The notes beneath the pieces are model-generated. The model was not told where the DNA came from. It did no database searches and saw only the letters and a program-made list of their open reading frames with translations. Both the position numbers and the translations under genes were made by a program. 64,000 nucleotides of DNA from Sipunculus nudus (Eukaryota; Annelida; Sipuncula; Golfingiida; Sipunculidae): contig CM049311.1 in the NCBI GenBank assembly GCA_026874595.1, positions 47,993,676 through 48,057,675 of the forward strand. Reading direction: 5' to 3'. This document shows, piece after piece, positions 1 to 11,236 of this stretch; within the stretch, counting starts at the first letter, position 1; each line of letters opens with the position of its first letter.

Positions 1-175
1 CAAGGTATGAATGAGAGCAATCACTGACCCAAATTTGGATGAAATCGGATAATATTTAGGAAAGTTATCGCACGGAAACGAAACCTGACGGACGGACAGA
101 GAGACAGACAGAAACACAGACAAACCCAAATCAATGTCTCCCGCATCCGCGGAGCGGGGGACAAAAAAATGGTCG
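1..175 (+). repeat. 3' end of a mollusc-type dispersed repeat with terminal hairpin (partial)
   Basis: The window opens inside a repeat. A run of GACGGACGGACAGAGAGACAGACAG (read as blocks of ACGG and ACAG at about 90-120) is followed by a GC-rich hairpin near 140-162, where CTCCCGC pairs with GCGGGGG across a short loop, and then an A-rich tail. A GACGG/GACAG tract followed by a terminal stem-loop also ends the two arrays at 47525-48512 and 49718-51612, so this is probably the tail of a related non-autonomous Helitron/Helentron-like or pearl-like element. Its 5' part lies outside the window. The minus-strand open frame over this stretch is a by-product. Confidence 0.45.
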
Positions 176-1494
176 TCTTAGTGGGGGTGGTCGTCATAGC
201 AGGGAGGTCGTTAGGCGAGATTTCACCATATATTATTTTATATTTACAGTTTATAATAACTAATGTATTAAAACTGGTCATATTCATTTGCATGTACATT
301 TATTGCATATTTTTGATAAATATGTTTGTTTTGGAGAATCATTAAGGTTTAGATTGAGATAAACTCAATAAATAAATCAGTAAAGCGCACAAATGGGTTG
401 AACATGAGTTATTCCATGCAATGTTTTTATTTTTCCTTAATTTTATTTAACTTGTGTCATTAAAATAATTGATAAAATTGACGGCATGTCCTAGAATCCC
501 CAAATATCCCCACTACATTGCGGGGATTTCGGTTACGGTAATTATCTATAACCACAACATTAATAGCAACTCGCATTAATCCATCGTACATCTTACATCT
601 GTAAGCAGGCCAATTATTGCTTCAGAACCTAGAGACGCGAGATTAATTTCTTCACGCAAGAAATCACCCAGCGCAACTCAATAACCAATTCCGCATTGTT
701 CAGCTACAAGTGTGATAATCAGATAAGCCCTCCGTAATAAAAGGTGAGAATACCAGCGTGTACACACCATGGGGCAGCGGTCAGGTACAACATACACAAC
801 ATGTCCAGCAGGTATTTACATGTCTTGTGTGAGAGGTCAGAAGAATATCCAGTCCGAAAGTGTGAACATGCGTGAAAAATAACCAACCCTCTAAACAGTA
901 CAAACTATTAAAATGTCTGAGTGAGCTTTACAAAGTAAAAGGGTTCTCAATAGAGCCCAAACCACTGCCAAAACAAACCAACATACTTACTGGACACGTA
1001 CTTATAAACATATATGAAAAAAAATTAATGGATTCTTCCAAGAACCACCCCCAATCTCTCGCTAAAGAGAAAAAAATCGAACCAATCCTGCTAACAAGCA
1101 AACAGACAAATAGACAGAAACAGAATCCTGAAAAAAAAACCCTGGATAAAAAAATAAATATTTAATTAAAGAAATTGTTGGTATAAGATTTGTGTCTTGC
1201 CTACATTTATGTTCATTTGCTGTGCTGCATGCATTGCGAAATTTCATATTCAATTATAAGTTTTTTTGCTTTTTGGTATTCTACATTTTCTAAAAATTCA
1301 ATTAGGTATCATCTTTGTCGTTGCTGAAGGAGCGCCTAGAACGGGGGTCCCTGACTTCCTCAACTGGCGCTCGAACGCAATCTTTTCCTTCTTTAATAAT
1401 AAAATTAAAGGTATTATACGTTGTGAATAGCGTTACATGTTTAGAGAGTTACAGTATACATGACATGCGAGAAAGCGGACCTGTTTGGTCTTAC
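176..1494. other. No recognisable gene; probably intron of the adjacent GPCR gene
   Basis: AT-rich sequence lying downstream (minus sense) of the donor site of the GPCR first exon. Short lysine-rich or serine-rich frames at 872-1165 and 1062-1253 show no family signature and look like products of base composition. No second GPCR exon (TM3 with the DRY motif) was found here, so the intron probably continues past the left edge of the window. Confidence 0.5.
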
Positions 1495-1816
1495 CTATTA
1501 ATAGCGTGAGGAGGTCTGAGATGGCTAGGCTGAGCAGGTAGTAGTTGGTGGCTGTCAGTAACATTGACTGCCTCGTCAGCACTAGACATGTCACCAGGTT
1601 ACCGACCATGCCTGACAGGCATATACTGACGTACACCACGGTAAGAATGCTGGATTCATACAAAGGACGCCTGCGATGGTGGAGATACAGCGTAAGCAAT
1701 GCTTCCTCATCTAATGGCTCCAAAGTTGTGTTTAAACCACCCCGGGTAAGGTTACCTGTGCCTACCTCCATCCAAATATCCAAAAGTCCGCTTGAATTAG
1801 AGGTCTTATACTCCAT
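1495..1816 (-). CDS. First coding exon of a neuropeptide GPCR (neuromedin-U/CAPA/pyrokinin receptor-like)
   Basis: The product would be a plasma-membrane class A (rhodopsin-type) receptor for a peptide ligand. The exon encodes 107 codons plus one base. The ATG at 1816 is preceded in frame by a TAA six codons upstream, which fixes the start. The N-terminal tail (residues 1-55) has three N-glycosylation sequons (NSS, NLT, NTT). TM1 is at about 57-79 and holds the GMVGNLVTCLVL core with the conserved GN. A short loop TATNYY leads into TM2, LLSLAISDLLTLLI, with the conserved Asp of LAxSDLL. Coding stops at G|GTAAGA, a good phase-1 splice donor at 1495/1494; reading on meets a stop after unrelated residues. 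The TATNYYL-SLA-SDLL pattern is typical of the NMU/CAPA/PRXamide receptor group, though TRH-receptor-like relatives are possible. TM3-TM7 lie outside the window. Confidence 0.82.
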
Positions 1817-2884
1817 TTCGACTCTTTAAACCGCTTCCTCTTCCAACGAGCGCACAACCGTTTGAACACCCTGCACTCCCAGTGACTCAATCTGTGCTGT
1901 CTATTCCAGTCCCGCTACGCTGATCCCGCTAGCTGATGCATATTTCACAACTTGATCGCGGCATTTTATTACTTTAGTTTATTACACTTCTGGTTGTGTT
2001 ACTTGCTAAACTTGATTAACTCTGAAATGCGTTCTTTCAAAAAGGCTAGTTGGATTAATGCACAAAGCTGGGGCAGTACTGTTCACAGAAATGTGAAGCA
2101 GCTTGCATGCTGCGGAACGAATGTCTCCTTCAATACCATCACTGGTCCTAATTGGTCTAGCTTGTCCATCCCGTGCGCTTGAGACCGAGCGGGGCGTCCG
2201 TATCCCCAACTTAGACGCACACTCCTACTGATGAAATAAGGCGGGATGACCTGTCTGGTCAATCAAAGAGCCTGACCGCTATGGAAATAAGCAACAGCGG
2301 TCAGCAGCTAGCAGAGAAGGGTGGGACACCGTGCAACGTCCCGAGCATCTGATCAACTCCCCGCAATTATGTACATCTGCCAGAAACTTAGATTAGTTGA
2401 CTCGTCAACAGGGGCGATACTTGAAACCTCTTGCAACCAAACGAATGTCAGAAAGATTGGCGTTTACATGATCCTGTTGCTTTACCGTGCCGACCAACTC
2501 GGGGTTGGACGTTCGCTGACAGGAGGCGCGCGTGTATACACTCAATAATTTTATGTATTATGACGTGTATGAACCATATTGTTCGTGTTCCTAGAGTCAC
2601 TACAGACCTGCTGTACATGAAACGGAAACCTCCTTATCCACAACAGGTGCCATGATTGATCTCGTTTTTATTTCAGATTATTTCAAAATAGCTTTTTCTC
2701 AGATGCTGATGCCATATTGCCGTCTCTTCAATTTGCCTATGCCTTCCAATAATGGATATTTGAGGAGTTTTCGTGAGGATTGCGAATTGAATGTGCAGAT
2801 GAAACACTGGTTGTTTAACAGCAATTGCACTGTTGTCATATTGAACATATCATTATTATTATTATCATCAAGTGTAAACATAAG

Positions 2885-2885
<1 letters not shown>
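1817..2885. other. 5' flank of the GPCR exon; no other gene seen
   Basis: This stretch should contain the 5' UTR and possibly an upstream non-coding exon or the promoter of the minus-strand GPCR. It is less AT-rich than its surroundings between about 1830 and 2560. Overlapping plus-strand frames at 1952-2182, 2321-2548 and 2431-2655 have no recognisable motifs. No clear TATA or initiator could be assigned. Confidence 0.35.
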
Positions 2886-2956
<71 letters not shown>

Positions 2957-3049
2957 CATTATTATTGTTAATATTATCATTATTATTTTTTATTATTATC
3001 ATCATAATCATTATAATAATAATAATTATTATTATTATTATTGTTATTA

Positions 3050-3107
<58 letters not shown>
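2886..3107. repeat. (AAT)n ... (ATT)n inverted microsatellite pair
   Basis: An uninterrupted (AAT)n tract at about 2886-2956 is followed by a short mixed AT-rich spacer and then by a (ATT)n tract at about 3024-3107. The two tracts are reverse complements, so the whole block is a long imperfect palindrome able to form a stem. Poly-Ile and poly-Tyr frames across it come only from the repeat. Confidence 0.95.
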
Positions 3108-4862
3108 GCACTTCTAGTGCGCATTTTGCATACGTATGCTTAAAAGTACGATATTTGACAAACCTGATGATAAATACGACTGGCCCAATATAACGATTTC
3201 AATGTTACGGATGTGCTTACAGATTAAAAGGTGCTCAGGGTAATTATTAAACTTGTTACAAAACTAATTTGGAAACATGGTACTCATACAATGTATCTGT
3301 GGCAGAGAATTCTCACACCACAGCACGATTTGAGTATCTATATAAAGACGTTTAAAATGGTTGCAGAATGAATACATTTATATTTTTATGTTTCTTATAC
3401 CTACTGGCACATCGAAAAAGAGAAGCATTTAAAAAAGCAATACGATAAGATGGTTTTGGTTTCGAACGGGTTGATGTGAGCTAAATGACCGCAAGACCCT
3501 AAAAACAAGTTTACAGTGAAAGGATATAACTGGATATGACAAAGCTTAAAAAAGATAAATGTATTTCATTAATGTTCCGTATATCCTCCTCATCACCGAC
3601 CTTGGATCAAGTGAGACGTATTACCCGCTTTAAAGAGGCAAATACTGTGGTCCCCTCGCTTAGCTGTTGAAAGATAATTCGTCCATCCAGTTTAAAATGG
3701 CTTCTTCATGTTCTCTTAAATAAGCATTCAATTACGAATTTCATAGTAACAAAATGCAACATAAATTATGTCTGCATCATGCAATAACTGCATCATTAAA
3801 TTAATGGTCTGAAATGATCGGCTAAAAAGTGTTAATATCCTTGAAGAAATCAGCTGAACAGCATAATCAAATTCTATGTACTGTAAATGGAGGGATTGCA
3901 TTTAAAGGTTTAGTATGTATTCCAAAATAAATTAGAGAAAGGGAGAGAATTATATGTTTTAATATAGAAAAGGGTTGAGGTTGAGGTCAATTATTAATTT
4001 TAAAACAAGTTTGTCGGTTTAGTTTCAGCCTGTTTAAATGAATCTGATCAGTTTTTGGCTCTTTTACAAACTAGAATAATTTATCTATGTCTCCGAATTT
4101 GTGTTAAACAAATTCGTTTTATAGTTGTCTCTTATTGATCAAGGTTAAAACATAAAATGATCATTTGAACGATGGCCTTATAGTAAATTAATTGTTAATA
4201 TATAAATCTACTTTCCGCTTGCGGTATGCTATCTTTCCTAATTTTATGACTTTCCAATTATATTGTAGATTCCCTCGCCTACCTCCCACGTCCCCATTTT
4301 CTTAGTAAACAGGACCTATCAGGCCTGCCTTACTCCTCAATGGGTCCTGCTGTGATTGAGCGACAACTTTATCGCGTGGGAGGTGTGCCTAGCAATGCCG
4401 GGATATCATCAAAACCAAAACAAGGACAACACGGTGAATTCACAGGAAATCCTGGAATTTCTGTTAAACCATTCATGTAGTGACATGAAACATCTCAATG
4501 CTTTGGAAAAATCGTTAGAATCAATATGTCTTGGGTAAGCCCCAGGCTACACAAATCATACCGCGTCCCGTAAATCGTCAATGGATTGTTGTTTGATACA
4601 CATGGAAGGTTTACGTTAAATCTGACGGGATCACGTCTGCAGTGTTGTGAAGATTTGTTACTGCCTTACACGGTTGGTTCCTTGTTTCGGGATTACGTTT
4701 TATTTTTTATCTACGCAAATATATCAAAGATAATCGAGTCTCTACTCACATATGCACGACCAACAAGATAATACTGAGTATGTAGCTCTAGAGGCAATAA
4801 TGAAGGATTTATATACAGATCCGCCGAAACCACAACTCCCGTACAACAAACCATGACCATTG
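3108..4862. other. No recognisable gene or repeat
   Basis: AT-rich unique-looking sequence. Small frames (for example 4356-4538 and 4586-4771) show no conserved motif, no splice pair and no clear codon bias. Confidence 0.5.
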
Positions 4863-5011
4863 CAAGGGCGGATCCAGGATTTTAGAAAGGGGAAGGTCCA
4901 ACCCGGCAGTCCCAGAAAGACCAAGAAATCCCAAAGAAATGGCTTCGAGTCTGGAAAGGGGAGTCCATTGCTGGGAGTTCCAGACCCCCGCCCCCTCTGG
5001 ATTCGTCACTA
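4863..5011. mobile_element. hAT-like MITE with CA-GGCGGATCCAG-type ends
   Basis: A 149-bp segment with inverted ends. The left end reads CAAGGGCGGATCCAGGATTT. The right end, read on the minus strand, is a diverged form, TAGTGACGAATCCAGAGGGG. The interior is G/C-rich and non-coding. The ends match the CAGTGGCGGATC termini of the elements at 16772-19214 and 31734-32647, so they probably belong to one hAT-like group. No convincing target-site duplication remains, which suggests an old insertion. The minus-strand frame at 4809-5048 simply crosses it. Confidence 0.55.
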
Positions 5012-6594
5012 ATTTTTTCATTACTGTTGAGACTGAGGGTCGCTGCATGGACGCATCTTATAACAATTACATACTTTATATTTGAGCTGGACCCTTCTCT
5101 AAGTTACCTGAAAGAAAAATTAGGGAAAATTCAAAGGTTTACGCAATTTTATTCTTAATTAGTAATCTGTAGGTCTGCATGACTTAAACAATTGATTCAT
5201 TGAAATCGTCATTAATCAATAAGAGGGTCGGGAATTGAATAATCGAATGATTTTATTTCTTTCACTTACAGTCACTTTAGTAGCGCTTGGATCCATCTTT
5301 AGCTCATAACTTCTAAAGGACACATAAACAGTTTATATGATGTAGTAAAATCCTAGTGGTATGTCTATAAATCGAATATATCTATGATTGGTCGATTTCT
5401 TCCATAATCGAGTGAACTTTTTTTTTGCATTTGCAATCAATCACAAGCAATTTTGTATGCGCATGCAAAGAAGTAATATTATACAGAAAAAAAATATTAT
5501 AATTCTGTCAAAGATAAAGACGGGACACAGTAGCGATCAGGATTAAAACTGAACTTTGTGTAGTCAGACAGGATTTACTCGTTCAATATTTTAGGTATAA
5601 TTTTTCTATACAGCAAATTCAATAAAGGGTATATCAAATAATTGATTAACAATCAGTCATCGGTCCCTTTCTTCTTTCAGTCATCGATGATTTTACAACC
5701 ACTTTTTACCACAAGTATAACCACAGTTGTTTTATCAGAGAAGTCACTTTGAGTACTACCTTAGATTTCAGTAACGCATGAGATTTCATTATTATTCAGT
5801 CTACCAAAATGACCGGGTAAATTTGTTTACTACATTATATTGTTCATCCCGGCAACATCATGGAAGAAAACGTCAGTAAATACATTTCCTTGCTATAATA
5901 TTATTAATGTTTGCTACAACTGAATCTAATACAGTACTCGATAATAGAACTTAATCGAATAATAATTATAATAAAAATTATAATACAAATATATAAATTA
6001 TCATAATTGTATGTTTCATTATTATACTTTTCTAAGCTGTCCTTGACTAGTGGTTCATGGAGATCGGTCACCCAGCAGAGACAGATATCCAAAGTCTGGC
6101 TTAATATTCGGAACAAATATTTTCTTGTAGAATTACCGTCCTTGAATTTGTTATCCGTACTTTGGATGATTACTTGAGCATGCTTCCCGGACCGCACGGA
6201 GCACGCTCTCCCAACATAAACACCGGGAATAACAAGCAAAGGTCGCCCGGGATAAACATGATCCCGCCAGGCCCCGGCCTCTGAGAGCTCAGTACAGGTG
6301 ACAGAGAAACTCACAATCATTTCAATATCACAAAGTGGACTGGCGGGATCGATCCTGATCTATCCCTGTCACCACGTTTCAAGGTCTCAAAGGAACCACG
6401 TTTACACAGAGGGATAAACATGCAAGGACGTTCTTAATTTAATTAGCAACTAAAATATGTAAGATAAAACGCAACTTAAGGCCTCCACAGGCATTAGGTA
6501 ATTAGACCTGTGAGTACTTGACCTGCAGAACATGTCCGTCCTTTTTAAAGGATTGAATTCTGGAATATCATATAAGAAATAGTTGAAGAAAATG
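5012..6594. other. No recognisable gene
   Basis: AT-rich sequence. The minus-strand open frame 5904-6320 (138 residues) starts with non-repetitive sequence but ends in low-complexity Ile/Tyr/Asn sequence. No domain, signal peptide or splice context was recognised. A somewhat GC-richer patch lies at about 6170-6300. Confidence 0.4.
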
Positions 6595-6599
6595 ACGTG

Positions 6600-6893
6600 T
6601 GTTACGACCCATAATGTAATAACCGGCCCATACTGTAATAACGGCCCATATTGTAATAAAAACGACCCATAATGTAATAATCATACCCTGCCCATATTGT
6701 AATAAAACTGGCCCATACTGTAATAACGGCCCATAATGTAATAAAAAACGCCCCATATTGTAATAACGGCCCATACTGTAATAAAAACGACCCATATTGT
6801 AATAATCATACCCTACCCATATTGTAATAAAACGGAAAGTGGGAAAAACGGCCCATATTGTAATAACATATTTATATTGTAATAACATATGTT
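6600..6893. repeat. Left arm: about 12 units of a 16-22 bp tandem repeat
   Basis: Units follow CCCATA[A/C/T]TGTAATAA plus a variable spacer (CGG, AAAACGA, or TCATACCCTG). The spacer series CGG, AAAACGA, TCATACCCTG occurs twice (about 6625-6690 and 6770-6820), which points to block duplication inside the arm. It is the inverted counterpart of the arm at 8058-8263. A tyrosine-rich minus-strand frame here is an artefact of the repeat. Confidence 0.9.
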
Positions 6894-7039
6894 TAAGCTC
6901 AAGAATGACAGGGCAGATGCTCAGTGTCATTTACTTAATATCCTCTCCCCTCCCATACCCTCCCCATGAACCTGTTACTAACCTTAATGAAACCATGGTT
7001 CACAATTGAATAAAAAAAATCGTATTTTCATACACTTAA

Positions 7040-7041
<2 letters not shown>

Positions 7042-7092
<51 letters not shown>

Positions 7093-7557
7093 TAACCTGG
7101 CTCAAACCGGGTCCCCCCCCCCCCCCCTGAATCTCCCGGCTCTGAGCCCTATGCTCTCCCTCTAGAACACAGAAACCGGAATTTTCAAATTGTTGTTCAG
7201 GCTATTTTTTTCTTTTAATTAAATTGTAAACTCTTGAATCGCACGAATGACGCACCCAGGTTTTAACTTCAAATACGTGTGTTGAAAGCTCTCAATCTAT
7301 GCGACGTGTTATACATATTGACCTAAGACATCTTAACCAATGCATATATGGGCACCAAAAAATTGCAGCAGTACCTACATTTATAATTTCTAAATCTCGG
7401 GAGGTTTCGAGAGATCATATAAAATATTCTCTATGATACATTGAGCAAAACGCACGTGAATTTAAAGTTTCATTTATATCTCAAAAGAATTAAAATACAT
7501 TAAAATGTATCGATAATGAGTTTGTATATTTAATCTGTAAAAATTGACAACATATTT

Positions 7558-7632
<75 letters not shown>
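7042..7632. repeat. Microsatellites inside the foldback element
   Basis: An (AAT)n tract lies at about 7042-7091. A run of about 15 C residues lies at about 7112-7127. A compound (CA)n(TA)n tract lies at about 7558-7632. A shorter (TA)n follows at about 7797-7821. The sequence between them is AT-rich and non-coding. Confidence 0.9.
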
Positions 7633-7633
<1 letters not shown>

Positions 7634-7787
7634 GTGTATTAGTTTTAATGGACCCCGGCGCTTAAATAAATCCTAGAAATGTAGCCATAAGAAATATTAA
7701 AGTGTTTTCAGCAAACCCAAAATTCATTCAATACGTGTTTTTTTGTTGGGCTTTTTCAGAAGCCAAAATACTGCAGCCGTATATATT

Positions 7788-7821
<34 letters not shown>

Positions 7822-8057
7822 ATATTATTTTGTTTAAATACTTTATTACTCTATTTAAACACTGATTCTACAAAAGGATAAACATAAATCATGGCCGTAT
7901 TTCGCTCATATTAGCTTGGTCACCGTTTTAAACAGTTAGTCATTATGTAATCCAGTGCTTTTTCATACTTGTATGTTCACTTACACATTCGTGTCACGAG
8001 AAATTCAATATTTGAATTATCTAGGTTAATTTGCATGAAATTTGATTTATAAAATTA

Positions 8058-8263
8058 TTGGCCGTTTTACCCACCTGCGATTTTATTACAATATGGGCTG
8101 TTTTACCCACTTGCGATTTTATTACAATATGGGCAAGGTATGTTTATTACAATATGGGCCATTTTTATTACATTATGGGCTATTATTACATTATGGGTCG
8201 TTTTTATTACAATATGGGCCGTTATTACATTATGGGCCGGTTATTACATTATGGGTCGTAACA
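8058..8263. repeat. Right arm: about 9 inverted tandem units
   Basis: Units follow TTATTACA[A/T]TATGGGC, the reverse complement of the left-arm unit. The outermost part, from about 8230 to 8263, mirrors 6600-6633 almost base for base. Units become more irregular inward, where CACCTGCGATTT and CACTTGCGATTT spacers appear at about 8070-8120. Overlapping Tyr/Gly-rich frames here reflect the repeat in all three phases. Confidence 0.9.
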
Positions 8264-8296
8264 ACGTGCCCTTAATTGACATTACACTCCTCGCGC

Positions 8297-8370
8297 AGCG
8301 GTCGCATTCCATTCGTGGTAATCCATTTCGCTAGAATGAAATGAATGACCACGAACGGAATGCGACCGCT
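8297..8370. other. 74-nt near-perfect hairpin (pre-miRNA-like or palindromic insertion)
   Basis: Two 33-nt arms (8297-8329 and 8338-8370) pair at 30 of 33 positions around an 8-nt loop, GCTAGAAT. The outer stem begins AGCGGTCGCATTCC and is closed by GGAATGCGACCGCT. Arm and loop lengths fall in the range of animal microRNA precursors, but a small palindromic mobile element would look the same. It lies only 29 bp outside the target duplication of the foldback element. Whether it is transcribed cannot be judged from sequence. Confidence 0.6.
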
Positions 8371-11236
8371 ATATGGAGACTGTACTTTGACATAACAAGG
8401 CCGCGGGAGCTCAAGCAGAGACAGTGTTGTTTTCATATGTAGTCATGGCTGAAAACTTGTGGTATTGCTGAAGGCATGTTACCGCCTTCTGGTGGACGAT
8501 TTCGTAACTAATTTAGGCTTGCCACTCCATAGAGAGGATTTTTATAGGTAATGTAAAGGATGGAACAATAGACCTTGGCCCTGCGAGGAGATTGGGGATC
8601 GATATGAAGGGGTCTACAACCAGACCAGACAAAAGCAAGCATAACAACACAAATCGACAAGCTTAAATAATTTTATACACACAACCATAAACATAGTGAG
8701 GCTTCATCTTTTAGAAATGTAGATGGTAGCATATGTATAATGTATTAACCGTTCACCGTTTTCTGAAATTAAATATGGTAGAATCCCTACAGATATACGA
8801 TCTGATGTCGACTGAGACCAAAATGTAGCCTCAACTAGTCTACACTTTTTGTTATTTGAGACTTGGATATCAGATATGAACAGTAGAAATGTTTGATATT
8901 CTCTCTATGGAGACATAAAATAACCGAATCAAGAGATTCAGAACAGAGTCCAGACATTTGCAAATTTTAGTTAATGTTTATTAATATAGCCAGGAGATTT
9001 ATTTTAAAGCTTGTTTGCCCGTCTGTCTGTGTACTATTTCAGCCCATCTGACTTCGGTCATGCTGAGCTGTAGAAATGGAACATAGTTCGTATTCCTTCG
9101 GCCCGGGTGTCCATGTGTTCGTTATATCTAACTTACATTGCTGACAGGTCCTTTTGAAACCTTTACTCGGCATCTCGAAATTGATAAGCGTAAACATTTT
9201 TTTACGGGTAAGGGAACATATTTTGCATTGAACTACCTATTTTAAATCATATTTTCTTTTAAACATAAATGGCTTTCATCAAGGGAAGGATTATAAATGT
9301 CCAACTAGTTCTTTAAATATCACTACCACTTTCCTAATACTAGCTCAGTTTTGAGCGAAACAGCAAAAAAAAAAAAAAAATAGGAATTTCCGATATTGGC
9401 TGAACATACCTTAAAGCTAAATACACATGATGAACGTGAATTAACTAATCCGTTACATTAACTAGACTGGTACCGTCACTTATATTCCTAAAGTTGTACG
9501 CCAGTTTAATGGTTATTTCAGATTAGAAATTAACGGTGGTGTAACAGCACTGCCTCCGAAATTATTGCAAATTACTACGTGGTTGTTCCATGTGAGGTCA
9601 CTATCAAGTATTTTAAGTGTGTTTTTGTATGGTATGATCTGATCATTTAATTTTAAGTTGAACCAAAACATCACAGCTTGGCCTTTTATTGAGCATTAAC
9701 AGCACTGCATTTGTCTGGATTGATCACATATCTGTTCCAGGTGAACCATTTATTCCTTTGAATGGCTCACTGAAGGCTCTGGACAGCTCTGGGAACAATG
9801 AAGGGTTGATTTATTCATCTTGCTCTGTATATCTGTCTCCTATCATGGAAATGTCACTTGACTGACACCAGGTGGAGAAATAGGATACTACGATAAAAGA
9901 AAAGTTTTTTTTTTTAGATATTGAAATAAGATAAAACGTCCGAGTTTAGATTTATACTGTATAAGCGTGACGATAGGACGAAAGCCGGATTAAAAACTTG
10001 CCATTTGCGGATGTACGCGCTTCTAAGGTTAATAATATACTGTATACGAGTGCCGAGGGCCCTAACCAGTCACTCCGCAGTAGTGTCCATTAGATCTCCA
10101 GATTGATCAAGAGGGACGGATCATCCTCTAATTATCTTATCTGGCCCATCAAGTGCTAATGATCTCCCAGTCTGTCCATTGGTAGGATTCTCCTTAAGTG
10201 TGAGTGAATTAGGGCCAGCATTCAACTCCTAATCAACTTAATGACAAGCAGTATGAAGGCGTGATCACTTACTGCCCACACGCAAAGCGATCGATTTAAT
10301 CACGTGACCATGTGGATGGCTAAAGTGATCAACTTTCTCAGGTCATTCAATGACCGTCTGCGGTGCTGTCACTTGGGTGGAGTTTATGTCCAAGTTCAAG
10401 ATGTGATAAAAATTAAAATGACAAAGTATAAATCAATGCCAAATGGCACAATTTTCCTAATTTTATTACTATGTGATTGTTCTTTAAAAAAAAGCGTCAG
10501 GTATGACGATGATGGTGTTTAATGAGTTTTCGTTATTTCATAATCCGGGACATTATGTCGAACTTTTGTGAGATCACAGAAACTCTTTTTTAATTAAAAT
10601 GCAACTTTTGTGACACACTGAAGAGGATACTGTTAAAAGTCCACAAAGTTCTTGAATTTATGTGCTTAAATAATTAATTCGACATTTTCAAGACGAAAGT
10701 TAAATTTTAGCATATAAAAATATACACATACAAAAATATTGGGAAAAATAAAAAAAAAATCTTTATTATGGCTAAGAACAAGCAGGAAAAGGACTTAAAA
10801 TCAGTTCAAACACATGCATTAAAATAAACAGAAATTTTATTCAGTATTGCGAGATAAACATGGAGCGGCAGCGGGATGGGATACGTTGTAGACCTGTTCC
10901 ACGAGCATGGTCATTGCTTGTAACTGTCGTCTTAAATGTTCCGATCCAGTAAACAAGTATAATGGGTTTAATCAAGTAATATTAAATACAAGCCAAGGCC
11001 ATCAGAATGACAGATGTGTAAGAAATTTCAGTTTTATGATTTGAGACAACAAAATATTATCTTTCTATGATCTATATAACGAACCCGAACCCTAAGTGTC
11101 AGTCACCTCTTTCAGGTGGCGCTGGTAAGATGACAAAGGTCCATTAAATTTGGTTTGTATGAAAATGGTTGACATTTAAGAGGCGGAAACACCAGTGTGG
11201 TCATGCATGTCTCTGATCAACAAAAGCCAGAGTGTT
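8371..11236. other. No recognisable gene or repeat
   Basis: Unique-looking AT-rich sequence with a short poly-A run at about 9365-9380. The part from about 10060 to 10400 is more balanced in base composition and of higher complexity than its surroundings, and includes a GATCGATTTAATCACGTG stretch. It could be a conserved non-coding element, but nothing coding was recognised. The frame at 10304-10522 has no family signature. Confidence 0.4.

Larger units (their letters stand above)
6600..8263. mobile_element. Foldback-type DNA element with tandem-repeat inverted arms
   Basis: The ends are perfect inverted repeats, TGTTACGACCC at 6600-6610 and GGGTCGTAACA at 8253-8263. They continue inward through an inverted tract covering CATAATGTAATAACCGG. 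The element is flanked on both sides by ACGTG (6595-6599 and 8264-8268), a 5-bp target-site duplication. Each arm is built of short units around CCCATANTGTAATAA. The interior (about 6895-8040) has no transposase-like frame; it holds microsatellites and AT-rich filler. By structure this is a non-autonomous foldback or long-TIR element about 1,664 bp long. The superfamily is not assigned. Confidence 0.8.

Noticed and set aside
2652-3143. 163-residue plus-strand frame
   Set aside because: Most of it is poly-Ile and poly-Tyr from the AAT/ATT microsatellites.
5904-6320. 138-residue minus-strand frame
   Set aside because: The C-terminal third is low-complexity Ile/Tyr/Asn, and the rest has no motif or flanking splice sites that I could recognise.
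6600-6893. CRISPR-like array of short regular repeats
   Set aside because: Spacers are not unique sequences, the units are mirrored in an inverted arm with a target duplication, and the DNA is eukaryotic.
6568-8334. Tyr/Gly/Met-rich frames on both strands that look like a repetitive structural protein
   Set aside because: They come from the 16-22 bp repeat arms of the foldback element, which read open in several phases and on opposite strands.
8297-8370. Rho-independent terminator
   Set aside because: There is no U-rich tail, and the setting is eukaryotic.
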